6,081 nucleotides of DNA from Bacillota bacterium (GCA_017936025.1 JAGBGL010000074.1:1-6081); one strand, 5' to 3'. Counted from the first letter of the stretch, positions 1 to 6,081 are shown. The notes: generated by a model not told the origin, from the letters alone. Numbers and translations are program-made.

Positions 1-396
1 AACGCAGATATTTCAGCAGAGCTTCTGGGCAACCTGTTCTACGAAGGGTCTCCTCTTCATGACGGTGCAGTAATAATCAGAGAAGATAAAATCTATGCGG
101 CTGGGTGCGTGCTTCCGCTTTCCAATAACAAGGAAATCAGTAAGGCGCTGGGAACACGTCACAGAGCCGGTATCGGAGTGACAGAGCATTCCGATGCGCT
201 GGTGCTGATCGTTTCCGAGGAAACAGGAGTTATCTCCATGGCAGTAGACGGAAAGCTGCAGAGATTTTTAGATACAAAGACAGTGGAAAAAACACTGCTT
301 CAGTTATATCTTAATGACGGAGACCTGGGCGAGCGCAAAGCTGTGCTTCCGGACTTCATTAGCAAGTGGTGGTGGGATGACGATGCTGGAAAATAA
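1..396 (+). CDS. cdaA: Diadenylate cyclase CdaA, C-terminal part (5' end outside window)
   Basis: Condenses two ATP into cyclic di-AMP, a second messenger for potassium and osmolyte balance and cell-wall homeostasis; CdaA is the membrane-anchored cyclase of most Firmicutes. The reading frame is open from base 1 and gives 131 residues up to TAA at 394-396. The two DAC-domain signatures are visible: LHDGA (residues 19-23 of this fragment) and GTRHRAG (51-57), the metal- and ATP-binding motifs, followed by the family's ALVLIVSEETG strand (about residues 66-76). The N-terminal transmembrane helices expected for CdaA lie upstream of the window. The last residues (about 118-131) form a tail with three consecutive Trp (123-125) and three Asp. 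It overlaps cdaR by 14 nt, and synteny with cdaR and glmM makes CdaA, rather than DisA or CdaS, the right paralogue. The family call is very sure; length and start cannot be judged. Confidence 0.96.
   Translation, partial: NADISAELLGNLFYEGSPLHDGAVIIREDKIYAAGCVLPLSNNKEISKALGTRHRAGIGVTEHSDALVLIVSEETGVISMAVDGKLQRFLDTKTVEKTLLQLYLNDGDLGERKAVLPDFISKWWWDDDAGK
367..376 (+). promoter_or_regulatory. Ribosome binding site for cdaR inside the cdaA coding end
   Basis: A purine-rich GGTGGTGGG-type run lies inside the last codons of cdaA (TGG TGG TGG, Trp123-125). It ends 6 nt before the ATG at 383 but directly abuts the other in-frame ATG at 377. This spacing favours 383 as the cdaR start, giving MLENKNV as N-terminus, though initiation at 377 (MTMLENKNV) using the upstream half of the run is possible. 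The overlap suggests translational coupling of cyclase and regulator. Confidence 0.55.
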
Positions 397-1291
397 GAAC
401 GTATTGAAAGTGCTTTCACTGCTGCTGGCGATTGTCCTCTGGGCGTTCGTACTGGGAGAGGTGAATCCGACAGTAAAGAAAACAATAACAAATATCCCGG
501 TTGAGTTCACTAATGTGGAACAGCTGGAGAGCAGGGATCTGGCAATGGCCACAACGGAGGGATACTACGTGGACGTTGTTGTTGAGGGCTCCCGTTCAGA
601 TGTGGGTAAGCTGGAGGTCAGCGACATACACGCAGTTGCAGACCTCTACGGATATACGAAAGGTGAAAACCATGTGTCCGTAGATGTGACTGTACCCGGT
701 TCTGTTTCGCTCGAAGAAATAAAGACGCCGGAAATCACGGTTGTTCTGGAAGAACTGGTATCGGTGTCAAAACCGGTAACCGTGGAGTTCGTAGGTACAA
801 CTGCTGAGAATACAGAAGCCAGCCTGGTAGAGGCTTCTCCTGCACAGGTAGAAGTAAAAGGTGCGGAATCTGTCATCAAAAAAGTGGATACAGTAAGAGT
901 GCAGGTCGACATATCAGAGCTGACAGAAACTGCGGACACGTTCTATGAAGTCCCGTCCGCGTGGACTAAAAAAGGAACGCTGGTAAAAGACGTTTCCATA
1001 TCTGCGAATACAGTAGAGGTGGAAGCAGTTCTTCATCATACAAAAGTTGTTTCTCTGGAACTGAACGTAACAGGCGACCCTGAGGGCGATGCCGAAGTTA
1101 CCATTCCGAAGGAAATAACAATCAAGGGTACAGTGGAAGCTCTGGCGAGAATCACCAGTGTTGCGGCAGACTCTATCGACATCAGTGATGTCGAAGAAAC
1201 TACAGTGATCCCGCTGGACCTGATATTACCATACGGTATTGAAATCGCAGAAACATCCAGAGATATTGGAGTTAAAGTAAAATTCAAGTAG
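383..1291 (+). CDS. cdaR: CdaA regulatory protein CdaR (YbbR-domain membrane-anchored protein)
   Basis: CdaR (YbbR) is an extracytoplasmic protein tethered by one helix that binds CdaA and modulates c-di-AMP synthesis in Bacillus, Listeria and relatives. The 302-residue product has a short N-terminus, a single hydrophobic helix (about residues 8-25, LSLLLAIVLWAFVLG core) and then beta-rich, Val/Thr/Glu-rich sequence. I divide the outer part into three YbbR-like repeats at roughly 35-122, 127-217 and 220-300; recurring elements are P-V-x-V/E-F near each start and a V-x-V-x-L/F strand near each end. B. subtilis YbbR has four repeats as I recall, so this is a shorter member. Start 383 was chosen over 377 and the far upstream 314 because of ribosome-binding-site spacing and because the helix then sits near the N-terminus, as usual. 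It ends with tandem in-frame stops, TAG then TAA (1289-1294). It is the second gene of the cdaA-cdaR-glmM-glmS operon. Confidence 0.93.
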   Translation: MLENKNVLKVLSLLLAIVLWAFVLGEVNPTVKKTITNIPVEFTNVEQLESRDLAMATTEGYYVDVVVEGSRSDVGKLEVSDIHAVADLYGYTKGENHVSVDVTVPGSVSLEEIKTPEITVVLEELVSVSKPVTVEFVGTTAENTEASLVEASPAQVEVKGAESVIKKVDTVRVQVDISELTETADTFYEVPSAWTKKGTLVKDVSISANTVEVEAVLHHTKVVSLELNVTGDPEGDAEVTIPKEITIKGTVEALARITSVAADSIDISDVEETTVIPLDLILPYGIEIAETSRDIGVKVKFK

Positions 1292-1307
1292 TAAAAGGAG
1301 AAAAAAG

Positions 1308-2660
1308 ATGGGCAGACTTTTTGGAACTGACGGTGTCAGAGGTGTGGCAAATTCCGAACTGACACCAGAACTGGCATTCAAACTGGGAAAAGCAGGTGCA
1401 CACGTACTGAGCCAGAACAATAATGATAAGCCGGTAGTCCTGATTGGAAAAGATACCCGAATTTCAGGAGATATGCTGGAAGACGCGCTGAGCGCAGGGA
1501 TTCTGGCAGTAGGAGGCAACGTTATCAAAGTAGGAGTACTTCCTACACCGGCGGTTGCTTACCTGGTAAAACACTATAAAGCAGATGTGGGCGTAGTTAT
1601 TTCCGCATCTCACAATCCGTTCGAATATAACGGGATCAAATTCTTCAACGGAGACGGCTTCAAGCTGGACGACGAAATCGAAGATCAGATCGAAGATATC
1701 ATTATCAGAAATACTGATGTAAACAGCCATATTACAGGTGACAAGCTGGGCAGATGCCTGGATGCAGATGAAGATGCGCTGGAAATCTACGCAAACTATC
1801 TGGTGAGCACTATCGACTGCAGACTTGACGGACTGAAGCTGGTACTTGACTGCGCTAACGGAGCGTCCTATAAAGTTGCACAGATGGTATATGAAAAGCT
1901 GGGTGCAGATGTTACTGTTATCGGCAACCAGCCTACAGGCCTGAACATCAACAAAGGATGCGGATCCACTCATCCTGAAAAACTGCAGGAAGAAGTTGTG
2001 AAGCAGGATGCGTTTATGGGGCTTGCCTATGATGGAGACGCTGACAGACTCATCGCAGTAGATGAACTGGGCAGAATCATCGATGGCGACAAACTGATCT
2101 GTATCTGCGCAAAGATGCTGAAAGATACAGGAGAACTGAAAGACAACAAAGTTACAGCAACAGTAATGAGTAATATCGGCTTCCACAAATATCTGGAAAA
2201 CCTGGGCTGCACAGTTGATGTGACAGCGGTAGGTGACAGATACGTACTGGAAAGCATGATGAAAACAGGATGCGTGATCGGAGGAGAACAGTCCGGTCAT
2301 ATCATCTTCAGAAACCACTCCACTACAGGCGACGGAATCCTGTCCTCCCTGCAGCTGGTAAAAGCGGTGCTGGATTCCGGCAGAAAAGCATCTGAACTGT
2401 CAGATGAGATCGAGATCTATCCGCAGGTACTGAAAAACGCAAGAGTAAAGAATGAAAACAAATCCAAGTACAGCACAGACCCTGAGATCTGCGAGGCTAT
2501 CAAAAAAGTGGAAGCTGAAATGGAAGGACTCGGCAGAGTTCTGATCCGCCCATCCGGCACAGAACCTCTGGTAAGAGTAATGCTGGAAGGCCAGGATGTT
2601 GACCATATCACAGAACTGGCGCAGGATCTGGCGAAGTTATTAACAAAGAGATTTGGTTAG
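1308..2660 (+). CDS. glmM: Phosphoglucosamine mutase GlmM
   Basis: Interconverts glucosamine-6-phosphate and glucosamine-1-phosphate on the route to UDP-GlcNAc, peptidoglycan and teichoic acids; a cytoplasmic phosphohexomutase-superfamily enzyme. The 450 residues match the family length. N-terminal GTDGVRGVAN (6-15) is typical. The active-site phosphoserine is Ser101 in SASHNP (99-104). The Mg-binding loop DGDADR is at 242-247, the sugar-specificity loop GGEQSGH at 325-331 and the phosphate-binding loop RPSGTEP at 414-420. All key residues are present and nothing is truncated. The ATG at 1308 follows AAGGAG (1295-1300) with 7 nt spacing, 16 nt after the cdaR stop. GlmM is known to bind and inhibit CdaA in several Firmicutes, so its place in the cyclase operon fits both an enzymatic and a regulatory role; only the enzymatic role is directly supported by motifs here. 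Confidence 0.98.
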   Translation: MGRLFGTDGVRGVANSELTPELAFKLGKAGAHVLSQNNNDKPVVLIGKDTRISGDMLEDALSAGILAVGGNVIKVGVLPTPAVAYLVKHYKADVGVVISASHNPFEYNGIKFFNGDGFKLDDEIEDQIEDIIIRNTDVNSHITGDKLGRCLDADEDALEIYANYLVSTIDCRLDGLKLVLDCANGASYKVAQMVYEKLGADVTVIGNQPTGLNINKGCGSTHPEKLQEEVVKQDAFMGLAYDGDADRLIAVDELGRIIDGDKLICICAKMLKDTGELKDNKVTATVMSNIGFHKYLENLGCTVDVTAVGDRYVLESMMKTGCVIGGEQSGHIIFRNHSTTGDGILSSLQLVKAVLDSGRKASELSDEIEIYPQVLKNARVKNENKSKYSTDPEICEAIKKVEAEMEGLGRVLIRPSGTEPLVRVMLEGQDVDHITELAQDLAKLLTKRFG

Positions 2661-2664
2661 GAGG
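2659..2664 (+). promoter_or_regulatory. Ribosome binding site for glmS overlapping the glmM stop codon
   Basis: A consensus AGGAGG starts inside the glmM stop codon (TAG, 2658-2660) and lies 7 nt before the glmS ATG at 2672. It implies translational coupling between glmM and glmS. Confidence 0.85.
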
Positions 2665-2671
2665 ATATAAT

Positions 2672-4504
2672 ATGTGCGGAATCGTAGGATATATTGGCAC
2701 TGATAATAACGCAAAGGAAGTAATCATTGAAGGGCTGAAGCGCCTGGAATACAGAGGATATGACTCTGCAGGCATCGCGCTTCACAAAGGCAGTGTTATT
2801 GAAACAAGAAAACACGTCGGCGAAATCAGCAATCTGGAAAAAATCATCGGAGATAAAGATTTCGAAAGTACACTGGGTATCGGCCACACAAGATGGGCAA
2901 CACACGGAGCTCCATCTGACGTGAACTCTCACCCTCACAGCAACATGGACAATACAGTTACAGTTGTACACAACGGTATCATTGAAAACTATGTTGAACT
3001 GAGAGAATGGCTGACTTCCGAATACGGAATCAAATTCAAATCCGATACAGATACAGAAGTAATCGCTCATCTGATCGGAATCTACTATGACGGAGATCTG
3101 CATAAAGCAGTAAACCGCGCAGTAGAAGACATGCGCGGAGCTTATGCGATCGGTGTTATCGCTGCAGACGAACCTGACAAAATGGTTGCAGTAAGAAAAG
3201 ATGCTCCGCTGGTAGCAGGTATCGGAGAAGGATGCAACTTTATTGCTTCTGATATCCCTGCACTGCTGAAATATGTCAGAAAGATCTACCTGATCGAGAA
3301 TAACGAAACAGTTGTACTGACAAAAGATAAAATCACTATCTACGATGAAAAACAGAAAGTCGTAAAGAGAGAAGTTTTCCACGTAACATGGGATGCTGAT
3401 GCAGCAGAAAAAGGCGGATACGACCACTTCATGATGAAAGAGATCCACGAACAGCCACACGGCCTGTCCGAAACTCTGAACAGAAGACTGAACGACGACA
3501 ACACGATCAAGCTGGACGGAATCTCAATGACGAAAGAAGATATCGAAGGATTCAACAAGGTATACATCGTAGCCTGCGGTACAGCTTATCACGCAGGTCT
3601 TGTAGGTAAAGCTGCAATCGAAAAGATGGCTAAGATCCCGGTAGAGGTAGATATAGCTTCCGAATTCAGATACAGAGATCCATTTGTAGATGACAAGACT
3701 CTGTTCATCGCGATCAGCCAGTCCGGTGAAACACTGGATACACTGGCAGCTCTGAGAGAAGCCAAGAAAAAAGGCGCAAGAATCTTCTCCGTAGTAAACG
3801 TAGTAGGAAGCTCCATCGCAAGAGAATCCGATGACGTATTCTACACATGGGCAGGTCCTGAAATCGCAGTGGCTTCCACAAAGGCATATACAACTCAGCT
3901 GATGTGCATGTACCTGATCGCACTGTACATGGGACACACTAAAGGTGTTATCGATAAAGAGTACTATGACATGTTTATCGGTGAGCTGAAAGCTATCCCG
4001 GATAAACTGCAGCTGATCCTGGATAAACAGGACGAAATCGAAGCGATCGCTAAGAAATACAAGAGAAAAGACGACGTATTCTACATCGGAAGAGGCGTTG
4101 ACTCCGGAGTATCCTACGAAGGTTCCCTGAAGCTGAAGGAAATCTCCTACATCAACTCTTTCGCTATCGCAGCAGGCGAGCTGAAGCACGGAACTATCGC
4201 TCTGATCGAAGACGGAACTCTGGTATTCGCTCTGGCAACACAGAACTTCCTGTTCGAAAAGATGATCTCCAATATCCAGGAAATCAAAGCGAGAGGTGCA
4301 AATGTTATCGGTATCGCAAAAGAAGGCAACACTGACATCGAAACTCAGTCCAGCGAAGTGATCTACATCCCTGACTGTATCGACGAAGTTACACCTCTGC
4401 TGTCAGTAGTTCCTCTGCAGATCTATGCTTATTACGTAGCTAAATTCAGAGGCTGCAATATCGATAAGCCAAAGAACCTGGCAAAATCCGTAACAGTAGA
4501 ATAA
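2672..4504 (+). CDS. glmS: Glutamine--fructose-6-phosphate aminotransferase (isomerising), GlmS
   Basis: Makes glucosamine-6-phosphate from fructose-6-phosphate using ammonia from glutamine, the first committed step of amino-sugar synthesis; cytoplasmic. The 610 residues equal the usual length. The N-terminal glutaminase domain (about 2-240) starts MCGIVGYIG with nucleophile Cys2, and has TRWATHG (73-79, with Trp75 of the ammonia channel gate), NG at 101-102 and DTDTE (125-129). The linker carries YDHFM-KEI-EQP (250-262). SIS domain 1 shows ACGTAYHAG (301-309), SQSGETLDT (349-357) and ASTKAYTTQ (401-409). SIS domain 2 has EGSLKLKE (483-490), giving equivalents of E. coli Glu481, Lys485 and Glu488. 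It also has AGELKHG (501-507, His506 matching His504), and the C-terminus LAKSVTVE contains Lys605 (E. coli Lys603). Residues 494-499 (INSFAI) depart from the usual IHAEAY/IHSEAY. The gene is 11 nt after glmM, so no glmS ribozyme lies directly upstream. Leu is nearly always CTG and Arg mostly AGA, which suggests high expression. Confidence 0.98.
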   Translation: MCGIVGYIGTDNNAKEVIIEGLKRLEYRGYDSAGIALHKGSVIETRKHVGEISNLEKIIGDKDFESTLGIGHTRWATHGAPSDVNSHPHSNMDNTVTVVHNGIIENYVELREWLTSEYGIKFKSDTDTEVIAHLIGIYYDGDLHKAVNRAVEDMRGAYAIGVIAADEPDKMVAVRKDAPLVAGIGEGCNFIASDIPALLKYVRKIYLIENNETVVLTKDKITIYDEKQKVVKREVFHVTWDADAAEKGGYDHFMMKEIHEQPHGLSETLNRRLNDDNTIKLDGISMTKEDIEGFNKVYIVACGTAYHAGLVGKAAIEKMAKIPVEVDIASEFRYRDPFVDDKTLFIAISQSGETLDTLAALREAKKKGARIFSVVNVVGSSIARESDDVFYTWAGPEIAVASTKAYTTQLMCMYLIALYMGHTKGVIDKEYYDMFIGELKAIPDKLQLILDKQDEIEAIAKKYKRKDDVFYIGRGVDSGVSYEGSLKLKEISYINSFAIAAGELKHGTIALIEDGTLVFALATQNFLFEKMISNIQEIKARGANVIGIAKEGNTDIETQSSEVIYIPDCIDEVTPLLSVVPLQIYAYYVAKFRGCNIDKPKNLAKSVTVE

Positions 4505-4514
4505 TGGAGACGAA

Positions 4515-5762
4515 ATGAAACAGTACGAAATCAGAGATATATCACTGGCTCCTTCCGGCCACCAGAAAATCCAGTGGGTAAAAAACAACATGCCACTGCT
4601 TTCCGGTCTGGAAGAAGAGTTCAGACAGACAAGACCATTTGAAGGAATCAAAATCAGCCTGTCCGTCCACCTGGAAGCAAAGACTGCTTACCTGTGTCTG
4701 GTCCTGGCTGCAGGCGGTGCAGACATGTCCGTAACGGGAAGTAACTCCCTGTCCACACAGGACGACATTGCAGCAGCACTGGCAGATTCCGGTCTGAAAG
4801 TATACGCTTATCATGGCGCAACAGACGAAGAATACGAAAGACATATCGAAATGTGTCTGGAACACAAGCCTAACATTATCATCGATGCCGGCGGCGACCT
4901 GGTGGGACTGCTGCACAACCAGCGTCCTGACCTGGCAGAAGAAGTCTGGGGAGGCTGCGAAGAAACTACTACAGGCGTTATCCGTCTGCAGGCGATGGAA
5001 GCAGAAGGCATCCTGAAATTCCCTATGGTCGCGGTAAACGATGCACAGTGCAAGCACCTGTTCGATAACAGATACGGAACAGGCCAGTCCGTATGGGACA
5101 GCATCATGCGCAACACAAACCTTATTATCGCTGCCAAGACAGTAGTCGTAGTCGGCTACGGATGGTGCAGCAGAGGTATCGCAATGAGAGCTTCTGCACT
5201 GGGAGCAAAAGTTATCGTAACAGAAATCGATCCGGTAAAAGCTATCGAAGCAAGAATGGACGGCTACGATGTTATGAAAATGGAGCAGGCGGCGCCTTAC
5301 GGAGACATCTTCGTAACAGCGACAGGCTGCAAGCACACTATAACAGTTGATCACATGCGCAGCGTGAAAGACCGCGCGATCCTGGCAAATGCAGGCCACT
5401 TCAATGTTGAAATCGACATGGCAGGTCTGGAAGCAGCAGCGGACGAAATGATGGAAACAAGAAAGAACATCATGGGATACCGTCTGGGAGAAAAATGGAT
5501 CAATGTTATTGCAGAAGGTAAACTGGTGAATATTGCAGCTGCAGACGGCCATCCTGCAGAAGTTATGGATATGAGTTTTGCGGTGCAGGCTTTATCTGCA
5601 ATGTACATCAAAGATAATTATAAAAATCTTGACAACAGAGTCATCGACGTGGCGGCGGAGATCGACGATGTTGTTTCAAGAAGAAAACTGGCTGCATGGG
5701 GCGTTGAAATCGATGCCCTGACTGAAGATCAGCAGCAGTACCTGAACAGCTGGCAGGTCTGA
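4515..5762 (+). CDS. ahcY: Adenosylhomocysteinase-family hydrolase (short thermophile/clostridial type)
   Basis: Family members reversibly split S-adenosylhomocysteine into adenosine and homocysteine with bound NAD, relieving product inhibition of methyltransferases. The 415 residues comprise an N-terminal substrate domain (about 1-185), a Rossmann domain (about 205-345) and a C-terminal return (about 346-415). Seen: SVHLEAKTA (50-58, His52), STQDD (80-84), EETTTG (149-154), VNDAQCKHLFDN (174-185, with Lys180 and Asp184), GYGWCSRG (214-221), TEIDP (236-240, acidic residue for NAD ribose), AGHFNVEI (293-300) and GHP (345-347). The C-terminal Lys/Tyr tail (KPDHYRY-like) of classical enzymes is absent, as in the short Thermotoga/archaeal type. 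The third glycine of the GxGxxG motif is Ser219. ATG 4515 is the only in-frame start after a stop at 4497-4499; GGAG at 4506-4509 precedes it by 5 nt. It lies 10 nt after glmS, so it is probably cotranscribed. Some short members (Methanocaldococcus) act on S-inosylhomocysteine instead, so the substrate is unproven. Confidence 0.9.
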   Translation: MKQYEIRDISLAPSGHQKIQWVKNNMPLLSGLEEEFRQTRPFEGIKISLSVHLEAKTAYLCLVLAAGGADMSVTGSNSLSTQDDIAAALADSGLKVYAYHGATDEEYERHIEMCLEHKPNIIIDAGGDLVGLLHNQRPDLAEEVWGGCEETTTGVIRLQAMEAEGILKFPMVAVNDAQCKHLFDNRYGTGQSVWDSIMRNTNLIIAAKTVVVVGYGWCSRGIAMRASALGAKVIVTEIDPVKAIEARMDGYDVMKMEQAAPYGDIFVTATGCKHTITVDHMRSVKDRAILANAGHFNVEIDMAGLEAAADEMMETRKNIMGYRLGEKWINVIAEGKLVNIAAADGHPAEVMDMSFAVQALSAMYIKDNYKNLDNRVIDVAAEIDDVVSRRKLAAWGVEIDALTEDQQQYLNSWQV

Positions 5763-5765
5763 TCT
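5726..5765 (+). other. Bulged inverted repeat spanning the ahcY stop codon
   Basis: AGATCAG (5726-5732) is a perfect 7-bp inverted match to CTGATCT (5759-5765). Inside it, ACCTG (5740-5744) pairs with CAGGT (5754-5758) around a 9-nt loop, leaving a 7-nt bulge on the 5' side only. The TGA stop (5760-5762) lies in the outer stem. No T-run follows, so it is not a standard intrinsic terminator. It may be an mRNA-processing or stability structure, or chance. Confidence 0.35.
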
Positions 5766-5798
5766 GACAAAACCGGCGGACAGCATGGCATGATTTTG

Positions 5799-5806
5799 AA
5801 GGGGAG
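5799..5806 (+). promoter_or_regulatory. Ribosome binding site supporting a GTG start at 5813
   Basis: AAGGGGAG lies 6 nt before GTG 5813. No ATG occurs in that frame between the upstream in-frame TGA (5765-5767) and 5813, so this site decides the start of the last gene. Confidence 0.75.
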
Positions 5807-5812
5807 ATAAAA

Positions 5813-6081
5813 GTGAAATCGAAAATCATTCCTACACTTGTAAATACATCGGCCAATACGGAAATGCTGAGTGCAGTTCCGCATAGACAGATACTTGACC
5901 TATCAGTTGTTTACAGAATCATAGAGGAAGATGAAAGCGGATTTTCCGCTGCACTTGTAACAGAAGACCTCCTCCGGGAACTGAAGCTGGATTTTGAAGA
6001 ACTGGAAGCCATCGGGCTGGAAAACTTCAGCAGACAGTATGGCGCGGAAACCTTTGAACTGACAGATACCCTTAAAGTCAT
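5813..6081 (+). CDS. DUF5688-like protein of unknown function, N-terminal part (3' end outside window)
   Basis: The frame is open from GTG 5813 to the window end, giving 89 complete codons. The product starts MKSKIIPTLVNTSANTEML and continues with a VPHRQILDLSVVYRIIEED segment (about residues 22-40), then an S-A-A-L-V-T-E-D-L-L strand-helix (45-54) and an acidic helical stretch (55-72). From memory this pattern (an L-x-N-x-x-x-N-x-x-x-L run, PHR-x-x-LDL-x-VVYR, then a hydrophobic strand, T/N, and a helix) resembles the middle of DUF5688 proteins common in Lachnospiraceae and other gut Clostridia. Those usually carry roughly 100 or more residues before this point, which are missing here; the in-frame TGA at 5765-5767 and the good ribosome binding site argue that the short N-terminus is real. 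There is no signal peptide or membrane segment. It uses CTT, CTC, CTA and CGG codons, less biased than glmS and ahcY, suggesting lower expression. It lies 50 nt after ahcY on the same strand and may be in the same transcript. Function unknown. Confidence 0.7.
   Translation, partial: MKSKIIPTLVNTSANTEMLSAVPHRQILDLSVVYRIIEEDESGFSAALVTEDLLRELKLDFEELEAIGLENFSRQYGAETFELTDTLKV

Noticed and set aside
314..382. N-terminal extension of cdaR starting at ATG 314
   Set aside because: It would overlap cdaA by 83 nt and put about 30 non-hydrophobic residues before the membrane helix, unlike the family. The ATG at 383 has better ribosome-binding-site spacing.
1464..2318. Minus-strand open frame (284 codons) opposite glmM
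   Set aside because: Antisense shadow of glmM with low-complexity, Cys- and Phe-rich translation and no family likeness.
2640..2671. Possible promoter: TTAACA at 2640-2645 and a perfect TATAAT at 2666-2671
   Set aside because: The spacing is 20 nt, too long for a normal sigma-A promoter, and transcription would begin inside glmS past its start codon. The TATAAT is most simply the A/T-rich spacer between ribosome binding site and ATG.
2657..3460. Minus-strand open frame (267 codons) opposite the glmS glutaminase domain
   Set aside because: Same codon-bias artefact; the product is Cys/Phe/Val-rich with no recognisable domain, and the sense strand encodes an unambiguous GlmS.
4505..4514. SAH riboswitch upstream of ahcY
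   Set aside because: Only 10 nt separate glmS from ahcY, and they hold just the ribosome binding site.
4542..5552. Long open frame on the minus strand (336 codons) opposite ahcY
   Set aside because: It lies wholly antisense to a gene with intact family motifs. Its Cys/His/Phe-rich translation resembles no family, and it arises because the biased sense codons rarely create antisense stops.
5763..5812. SAM/SAH riboswitch, promoter or terminator in the 50-nt gap after ahcY
   Set aside because: The gap is too short for a riboswitch and shows no T-run, no -35/-10 pair and only a weak CAAAA...TTTTG match (5768-5772 with 5794-5798).

Overview
The window is a compact, single-strand (+) gene string of the kind found in anaerobic Bacillota, most likely class Clostridia. 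The evidence is the cdaA-cdaR-glmM-glmS gene order, strong AGGAG-type ribosome binding sites, heavy AGA (Arg) and CTG (Leu) codon use, a short thermophile/clostridial-type adenosylhomocysteinase, and a downstream protein resembling the DUF5688 family of gut Clostridia. The genus cannot be read from the sequence; Lachnospiraceae and Anaerovoracaceae are guesses.

Layout: positions 1-396 hold the C-terminal 131 codons of the diadenylate cyclase CdaA, whose membrane N-terminus lies outside the window. Positions 383-1291 hold its regulator CdaR, overlapping cdaA by 14 nt. Positions 1308-2660 hold phosphoglucosamine mutase GlmM, and 2672-4504 hold glucosamine-6-phosphate synthase GlmS. Positions 4515-5762 hold an adenosylhomocysteinase-family enzyme, and 5813 to the end holds the first 89 codons of a DUF5688-like protein of unknown function. 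Gaps are 16, 11, 10 and 50 nt, so the first five genes read as one operon. No stretch over 300 bases lacks a gene. No tRNA, rRNA, CRISPR array, insertion sequence or convincing promoter was seen.

How the genes work together: GlmS makes glucosamine-6-phosphate from fructose-6-phosphate and glutamine. GlmM isomerises it to glucosamine-1-phosphate, the precursor of UDP-GlcNAc and peptidoglycan. CdaA makes cyclic di-AMP, and CdaR and GlmM are known partners that modulate CdaA in other Firmicutes. The cassette therefore couples c-di-AMP signalling (turgor, potassium, wall integrity) to wall precursor supply. The fifth gene recycles S-adenosylhomocysteine (or possibly S-inosylhomocysteine) and is an unusual rider on this operon.

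The window is mostly a conserved housekeeping locus. Points worth a second look are the lack of room for a glmS ribozyme directly upstream of glmS, the attached SAH hydrolase with a Ser in its nucleotide-binding glycine motif, an altered segment in the GlmS isomerase domain, a Trp-rich CdaA tail whose codons double as the cdaR ribosome binding site, a bulged hairpin across the ahcY stop codon, and the apparently N-terminally short DUF5688-like gene.
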